The position numbers were made by a program, and so were the translations under genes. Positions 57,249-64,000 of a stretch of DNA of 64,000 nt are shown here, in pieces. Positions within the stretch are counted from its first letter, which is position 1. Each line of letters starts with the position of its first letter. The notes beneath the pieces were generated by a model that was given only the letters and a program-made list of their open reading frames with translations, did not search any database and was not told the origin of the DNA. The stretch is taken from contig CATNEN010000024.1 in the NCBI GenBank assembly GCA_950097015.1, positions 4,884,501 to 4,948,500 of the forward strand. Reading direction: 5' to 3'. The DNA comes from Macrostomum hystrix. Lineage: Eukaryota; Platyhelminthes; Macrostomidae.

Positions 57249-59157
57249 TATAACTTGGATATTTAGCGTCATATTTCTTGGATATTTAGGGTCATATTTC
57301 TTGGATATTTAGCGTCATATTTCTTGGATATTTAGCGTCATATTTCTCGGATATTTAGGGTCATATTTCTCGGATATTTAGGGTCATATTTCTTGGATAT
57401 TTAGGGTCATATAATTAGGATATTTAGCGTCATATTTCTCGGATATTTAGGGTCATATTTCTCAGATATTTAGGGTCATATTTCTTGGATATTTAGGGTC
57501 ATATAATTAGGATATTTAGCGTCATATTTCTTGGATATTTAGGGTCATATAGTTAGAATATTTAGCGTCATATTTCTTGGATATTTAGGGTCCTATAATT
57601 AGGATATTTAGGGTCATATAATTAGGATATTTAGGGTCATATAATTAGGATATTTAGCGTCATATTGATTGGATATTTAGGGTCATATAATTAGGATATT
57701 TAGCGTCATATTGATTGGATATTTAGGGTCATATAATTAGGATATTTAGGGTCATATGATTAGGATATTTAGGGTCATATAATTAGGATATATAGCGTCA
57801 TATTTCTTGGATATTTAGGGTCATATAATTAGGATATTTAGGGTCATATAATTAGGATATTTAGCGTCATATTTCTTGGATATTTAGGGTCATATAATTA
57901 GGATATTTAGCGTCATATTGATTGGATATTTAGGGTCATATAATTAGGATATTTAGGGTCATATTTCTCAGATATTTAGGGTCATATTTCTTGGATATTT
58001 AGGGTCATATTTCTTGGATATTTAGGGTCATATTTCTCGGATATTTAGGGTCATATTTCTCGGATATTTAGGGTCATATTTCTTGGATATTTAGGGTCAT
58101 ATAATTAGAATATATAGGGTCATATAATTAGGATACATAGCGTCATATTTCTTGGATATTTAGGGTCATATAATTAGGATATTTAGGGTCATATTTCTTG
58201 CATATTTCGGGTCATATAATAATGATATTTAGCGTCATATGGTTAGGATATTTAGGGTCATATTTCTTGGATATTTAGCGTCATATTTCTTGGATATTTA
58301 GGGTCATATTTCTTGGATATTTAGGGTCATATAATTAGGATATTTAGGGTCATATTTCTTGGATATTTAGCGTCATATTTCTTGGATATTTAGGGTCATA
58401 TAATTAGGATATTTAGGGTCATATAATTAGGATATATAGCGTCATATTTCTTGGATATTTAGGGTCATATTTCTTGGATATTTAGGGTCATATAATTAGG
58501 ATATTTAGGGTCATATTTCTTAGATATTTAGCGTCATATTTCTTGGATATTTAGGGTCATATAATTAGGATATTTAGGATTATATAATTAGGATATATAG
58601 CGTCATATTTCTTGGATATTTAGGGTCATATTTCTTAGATATTTAGGGTCATATAATTAGGATATTTAGGGTCATATAATTAGGATATTTAGGGTCATAT
58701 TTCTCGGATATTTAGGGTCATATTTCTCGGATATTTAGGGTCATATTTCTTGGATATTTAGGGTCATATTTCTTGGATATTTAGGGTCATATAATTAGGA
58801 TATTTAGCGTCATATTGATTGGATATTTAGGGTCATATAATTAGGATATTTAGGGTCATATTTCTTGGATATTTAGCGTCATATTTCTTGGATATTTAGG
58901 GTCATATAATTAGGATATTTAGGGTCATATTTCTTGGATATTTAGCGTCATATTTCTTGGATATTTAGGGTCATATAATTAGGATATTTAGGGTCATATT
59001 TCTTGGATATTTGGCGTCATATTTCTTGGATATTTAGGGTCATATTTCTTGGATATTTAGGGTCATATTTCTTGGATATTTAGGCTCATATAATTAGGAT
59101 ATTTAGGGGCTTAATTAGGATATATAGCGTCATATTTCTTGGATATTTAGGGTCATA
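57249..59157. repeat. 23-bp tandem repeat carrying TTAGGG
   Basis: About 83 units of GGATATTTAGGGTCATAT plus a five-base tail, either TTCTT or AATTA. Most units contain TTAGGG and a minority TTAGCG. The two tail types are arranged in recurring strings. Ends in degenerate units near 59150. Confidence 0.97.
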
Positions 59158-59778
<621 letters not shown>

Positions 59779-59869
59779 TGTGGGATCTTGTCAGATTGCA
59801 TTACAGCCAAGTCACTGTAAAGTATCTTCAGCACCATCAGCAGCCCCATCAGCAGGCAGAGGCAGCCCC

Positions 59870-60290
59870 ATCACCCTAGTGTCCCATTCGCATACGAGCC
59901 TATGCAGTATGCTTCGGTTATACATGCGGAAAATGCGAAATCTGCGAGCCTGACAACAGCACTGCCCAGGGCTCTGACGGGACAACTGCCAAAATGGAAT
60001 GCCAGCTGACGTTTCCACTGGAGAGTGAAGACACGAAGGTAGAAGGGGCAGAGCAAATGCTCGAGGGTCTTCCCCATTTGGTAGCATAGCATTCAGTTGT
60101 CTAGCCATTCTGATTGGCCGAATCCTGCATAGTGATCCCAAGTAGTTGCCGGGCTAGTAGGAGAGAGATCGCGGTTGGCTAAGAGCCTAATTTTTTCGGA
60201 TATGACCCTCAGAACTTGTAAGAGGAAGCGAGACACAGCATCGAGCTTGGCAATCGGTGAATCGAAAATTCTTGCTTAGACATCAGAGTG
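59870..60290 (-). pseudogene. Coding-like minus-strand fragment, possible decayed transposable-element ORF
   Basis: Between two stops (about 60286 to 60112) lies a 58-codon frame with protein-like content (SPIAKLDAVSRFLLQVLRVI, then TWDHYAGFGQSEWLDN). A second frame just downstream (60092-59871) contains GKTLEHLLCPFYLRV, which resembles the Cys/His tail of LINE reverse transcriptases (TxEHLLxxCP). The frame break between the two suggests a decayed element. Neither part is a secure match. Confidence 0.28.
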
Positions 60291-60383
60291 CTTTTGATTG
60301 CTTTCGGCGAGCTCGTAGCGCCTTGTTTCTGGGGCCTGTTTGAGCTCGCTCACTGCGACAACTGACGCACTGATTGGCCGCGA

Positions 60384-60438
60384 ATGCAGCCCATTGTGAC
60401 AACCCTGTGGGCCGCACTAACGGCTGCGCTGGTGTCCA
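60384..60438 (+). CDS. Candidate first coding exon encoding a signal peptide
   Basis: ATG opens MQPIVTTLWAALTAALVS, a textbook hydrophobic signal sequence, and is cut by a consensus donor CCA|GTAAGT in phase 1. An ATTGGCC box lies about 13 bp upstream. Two tandem arrays fill the putative intron. I could not find the next exon in the window; it may lie beyond 64 kb. Confidence 0.4.
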
Positions 60439-60443
60439 GTAAG

Positions 60444-60660
60444 TACAGATTTACAGACAATTGTTATAGATTTACCGACAATTGTTATAGATTTACAGAC
60501 AATTGTTACAGATTTACAGACAATTGTCAAAGATTTACAGACAATTGTCAAATATTTACAGACAATTGTCAAACATTTACAGACAATTGTCAAAAATTTA
60601 CAGAAAATTGTTAAATATTTACAGACAATTGTCAAAGATTTACAGAAAATTGTTATAGAT
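60444..60660. repeat. 22-bp tandem repeat
   Basis: About ten units, core TTTACAGACAATTGTTATAG; the last bases drift between units. It begins five bases after the putative donor. Confidence 0.93.
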
Positions 60661-60672
60661 TTATGGATATTA

Positions 60673-60915
60673 TGGATCCACTACAGATGTACAGATATCC
60701 ACTACAGATGTACAGATATCCACTACAGATGTACAGATATCCACTACAGATGTACAGATATCCACTACAGATGTACAGATATCCACTACAGATGTACAGA
60801 TATCCACTACAGATGTACAGATATCCACTACAGATGTACAGATATCCACTACAGATGTACAGATACCCAATTCAGATGTACAGATATCCACTACAGATGT
60901 ACAGATATCCACTTG
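60673..60915. repeat. 21-bp tandem repeat
   Basis: Twelve almost identical units, core CTACAGATGTACAGATATCC. The period of 21 makes long frames on both strands; these are artefacts. Confidence 0.95.
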
Positions 60916-61696
60916 TAAGGAATCTGCAGTTGTCAGGAATAGCTAAAATACAATGCCGATAACCAAAAAGCCTTTGACAATATCATAGGGCACATTCATA
61001 GTCCTGAAATATGCTCAAACACAGCACTACAAGCATTCTACTGAGTGCTGAATGAGAGTTCCCATAATCTTATAAGCAAATAACTGCCTATAGCAAATAG
61101 TCAACTCAAGTTGAAAGTGTTAAAGAAAAATTCCTTCCAGTCATCAAGTGTTTGCCATCCGAAATACTAAGCAAGTGCTGCACACACGCTCACTCAGCAA
61201 CAGAGAGTGCACACTGTAACACAATGGGTTAGGGTAAACTTTTCGGGTATGAAAAGGCGTTGCAAAAGTTTCAGGCAATTTGTTTTACGACTCGGGTTGA
61301 AACGGCAACAGAAGGTGAAAGGAGACCGATAGGGGGGAAGGCGGCCCATTTGCTCCTAGTAGCAGCTGCCGGGTTGGCGAGAGACCGCTCTATTGCGCCC
61401 ACTGTTAAGTTAGTTTCCTATAATCTACTGTAAGAATGCAGAAACGGACTGACATTCAGAGGCTGGAGGCCGATTCATAAAATTCTAGCTTGGGGTGGGG
61501 GCCGCGGCTGTGTCAAAATGTGCACGGAAACACACCGGCTTACGCATGCGCGCACACACACAACGGACCTGGACACTGGGCGCCTGGCTAAGTAACAAAT
61601 TCTGTTGATTCAGACTGAAGCTCTTCTGAAGACCATAACTTTTATATGGAAAGAAGCGATGCTATCGCAACTTTTTAGTAGAATTATAAACGGAGA
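60916..61696. other. Unique spacer
   Basis: Mixed sequence; no exon with an acceptor in the phase required by the 60384 exon was recognised. Confidence 0.4.
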
Positions 61697-62335
61697 CAGC
61701 GGAGGTAGCGGAGGTAGCGGAGGCAGTGGAGGCAGTGGAGGTAGCGGAGGTAGCGGAGGCAGTGGAGGTAGCGGAGGCAGTGGAGGTAGCGGAGGTAGCG
61801 GAGGTAGCGGAGGTAGCGGAGGTAGCGGAGGTAGCGGAGGTAGCGGAGGTAGCGGAGGTAGCGGAGGTAGCGGAGATAGCGGAGGTAGCGGAGATAGCGG
61901 AGGTAGCGGAGATAGCGGAGATAGCGGAGGTAGCGGAGATAGCGGAGGTAGCGGAGGTAGCGGAGATAGCGGATGTAGCGGATATAGCGGAGGTAGCGGA
62001 GGTAGCGGATGTAGCGGAGATATCGGAGATAGCGGAGGTAGCGGAGGTAGCGGAGGTAGCGGAGATAGCGGATGTAGTGGATGTAGCGGATGTAGCGGAG
62101 ATAGCGGATGTAGCGGAGATAGCGGAGATAGCGGAGGTAGCGGAGGTAGCGGAGATAGCGGATGTAGTGGATGTAGCGGATGTAGCGGAGATAGCGGATG
62201 TAGCGGAGATAGCGGAGATAGCGGAGATAGCGGAGATAGCGGAGGTAGCGGAGGTAGCGGATGTAACGGAGATAGCGGAGGTAGCGGAGGTAGCGGAGGT
62301 AGCGGAGGTAGCGGAGATAGCGGAGGTAGCGGCGG
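61697..62335. repeat. 9-bp tandem repeat (GGTAGCGGA)n
   Basis: About 70 units with GGT, GAT and TGT alternating in the first triplet. Because the period is nine, all six frames are open and give Gly-Ser, Val-Ala-Glu or Arg-Tyr-Leu polymers. Variant strings near 62069-62110 and 62155-62200 are duplicates. Confidence 0.95.
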
Positions 62336-62984
62336 AACAGAGAAACAGAAAGGTGGAACATAAATAGCCCGCCAAAAGTCTGTTGTCGCTAGACAAAGCT
62401 TTGTTAATGCCAATCAGTCTTCCAAACCGAATGCGGATTATTTCTCCGCTTAGCTTCACCCCTCCAATCCAATCCGCAACCTTCAGCAGTGCAGCATAAT
62501 CCCAACAGCCTGAGCACTCCCTTATCCCCAATCGTCCAGGTCGTTTTGCTCCCTAACCTAGGGGAAGAGACAAGAGCGGTTGGAGCAGGCGGATTTCACT
62601 TAGGTTAAGGAATTTAGCAGCGCCAATTGGGGGGTTGGTGTAGGATTGGAGCATTTTTCACTCGGTGGGGCGAGCCGCCTTCGGTCATTGGCATTCAATT
62701 ATAGAAGCCGTTTATTTATTACCTGGCTGGCTGGCCGGCCTCTGTTGGTCAGAAGTGGGCCACTTGTCAGGCCGCACACACAACGGATAGTTGACGATTG
62801 GAAGTCCACAGCTTGAAGCCTGGAGCAAATGGCGCAGTCATGTGAAGTGACAGCTTCTCGCGAGGGATTAAATCGAATTTTCTTAAAAATGCATAGCTAT
62901 TTTTTTATGATCTACGAGTGTTAAAGTGAAAATATCGATATTTAGGGCTCACTTTTTGGAGTAAGGGTAAAGAGAGCGATCTCT
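62336..62984. other. Unique spacer
   Basis: The minus-strand frame across 62531-62340 has ordinary-looking residues (ALLKVADWIGGVKLSGEIIR) before it enters the 9-bp repeat, but starts with a non-ATG codon and has no splice support. Confidence 0.35.
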
Positions 62985-63570
62985 CTCTAAAGTGAGAGTG
63001 ACAGCGAGAGTGAGAGAGAGTGACAGCGGGAGTGACAGAGAGAGTGACAGCGAGAGTGAGAGAGTGACAGCGGGAGTGAGAGAGAGTGACTGCGAGAGTG
63101 ACAGAGTGACAGCAAGAGTGACAGCGAGAGTTTGAGAGAGTGAGTGATAGCGAGAGTGACAGCGAGAGTGACAGAGAGAGTGACAGCGAGAGTGAGAGAG
63201 TGACAGCGAGAGTGAGAGAGTGACAGCAGGAGTGACAGAGAGAGTGACAGCGAGAGTGAGAGAGTGACAGCGAGATTGAGAGAGAGAGTGACTGCGAGAG
63301 TTTGAGAGAGTGAGTGATAGCGAGAGTGACAGCGAGAGTGAGAGAGAGTGACAGCGAGAGTGAGAGAGAGTGACAGCGAGAGTGAGAGAGAGTGACAGCG
63401 AGAGTGAGAGAGAGTGACAGCGAGAGTGAGAGAGAGTGATAGCGAGAGTGAGAGAGAGAATGACAGCGAGAGTGACAGAGTGACAGCAAGAGTGACAGCG
63501 AGAGTGAGAGAGAGTGATGGCGAGATTAAGAGTGAGAGTGACAGAGCGAGTGACAGCCAGAGTGAGAGCG
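62985..63570. repeat. GAGAGTGACAGC purine-rich array
   Basis: Modules of GAGAGTGACAGC, GAGAGAGTGACAGC and GAGTGATAGC in irregular order; 12-24-bp periodicity. Purine-rich on the plus strand. Confidence 0.94.
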
Positions 63571-63930
63571 AAGTGATGCCAAAGACAAATCAGCTTCAAC
63601 CTGCACGCGGAAGCATGGAATTTATTTTCCCGAACTCCTTTAGAAAACGTTAAGGAGCAAAAACTTGTTCCCGACGCTGTTTTCTTAGTTTTGATTTTGG
63701 CTTCAATTTTCGTTTCGATCGCCTTTTCATAGCTGCTTTCAATATTATTAATTTCTACGCACCGAATGCGGGCTTTTTACTTCAAACAAAAAGAAATTCA
63801 AACAGATACAAATTAGAGTTGCAATTTCTAGAATAAGTTTTCCACAAGATGCAGCAGAAACGCAGAAGACACCGGCTGTAGGCCGAATCGAAACTAATGG
63901 GGTGTTTTTCAGTTACGTAGCCAGTGAGGA
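63571..63930. other. Unique AT-rich spacer
   Basis: No exon recognised. Confidence 0.45.
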
Positions 63931-64000
63931 GGCAATTCTGCCCATTTGACTCCTGAGCACACACGCACACAGATACTGTACGCAGGCACACGCTCACACA
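63931..64000. repeat. Dispersed repeat, copy B (runs off the window)
   Basis: Matches 42168-42241 except for a 4-bp deletion and an AC/GT change near the end. The right end is cut by the window edge. Confidence 0.85.

Noticed and set aside
61605-62531. Gly-Ser, Val-Ala-Glu and Arg-Tyr-Leu polymers of 213-289 codons
   Set aside because: A 9-bp repeat opens every frame; no evidence for any of them as protein.

Overview
The window is nuclear DNA of an animal. It has spliced genes with GT-AG introns, TATA-type promoters, an aminergic GPCR, a SLCO/OATP transporter and an NHERF-type PDZ scaffold. It also has a Ty3/Gypsy retroelement, two copies of a tRNA-derived SINE and an extraordinary load of tandem repeats. 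About 28 kb of the 64 kb (counted by eye) lies in more than 30 separate arrays. That density, with small introns and splice acceptors lying just upstream of several start codons, would suit a free-living flatworm such as Macrostomum. The species is inference only; no species-specific marker was recognised.

Layout. 1-8.24 kb: a 23-bp satellite split by a Gypsy fragment (4221-7368, minus strand: one LTR plus an intact pol frame). 8.4-10.4 kb: the last two exons of an OATP/SLCO transporter. 10.7-13.5 kb: three unrelated arrays. 13.9-15.4 kb: a three-exon gene of unknown family whose first intron is mostly a minisatellite. 15.66 kb: SINE copy 1. 17.2 kb: a small two-TM protein of the TMEM74/neurensin type (minus). 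18-22.9 kb: arrays and one weak candidate first exon at 20.59 kb. 22.9-24.16 kb: a single-exon putative Golgi glycosyltransferase wedged between two satellites. 26.6-29.1 kb: an aminergic GPCR with promoter, non-coding first exon and two coding exons. 29-41 kb: almost entirely arrays and unassigned spacer. 41.6-45.4 kb: a five-exon gene for a 915-residue membrane protein with a signal peptide, one TM segment, a PDZ-like stretch and a very acidic repeat-bearing tail. 46.1 kb: SINE copy 2 (minus). 46.5-48.5 kb: a 22-bp array. 49.3-52.6 kb: a four-exon NHERF/EBP50-like gene (minus) with one PDZ domain and an ezrin-binding-type tail. 52.6-64 kb: more arrays, one candidate signal-peptide exon (60.38 kb) and a coding-like fragment near 60.1-60.3 kb.

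The genes are not an operon and share no obvious pathway, although most are membrane proteins or membrane scaffolds. NHERF scaffolds are known to tether transporters and GPCRs to the ezrin cortex; any link to the OATP or GPCR here is speculation. The common theme is architecture: arrays fill introns, untranslated regions and spacers up to the edge of coding sequence. The two repeats I find inside real coding sequence have periods divisible by three. Long open frames inside the arrays are by-products of stop-free repeat units and were not annotated as genes.
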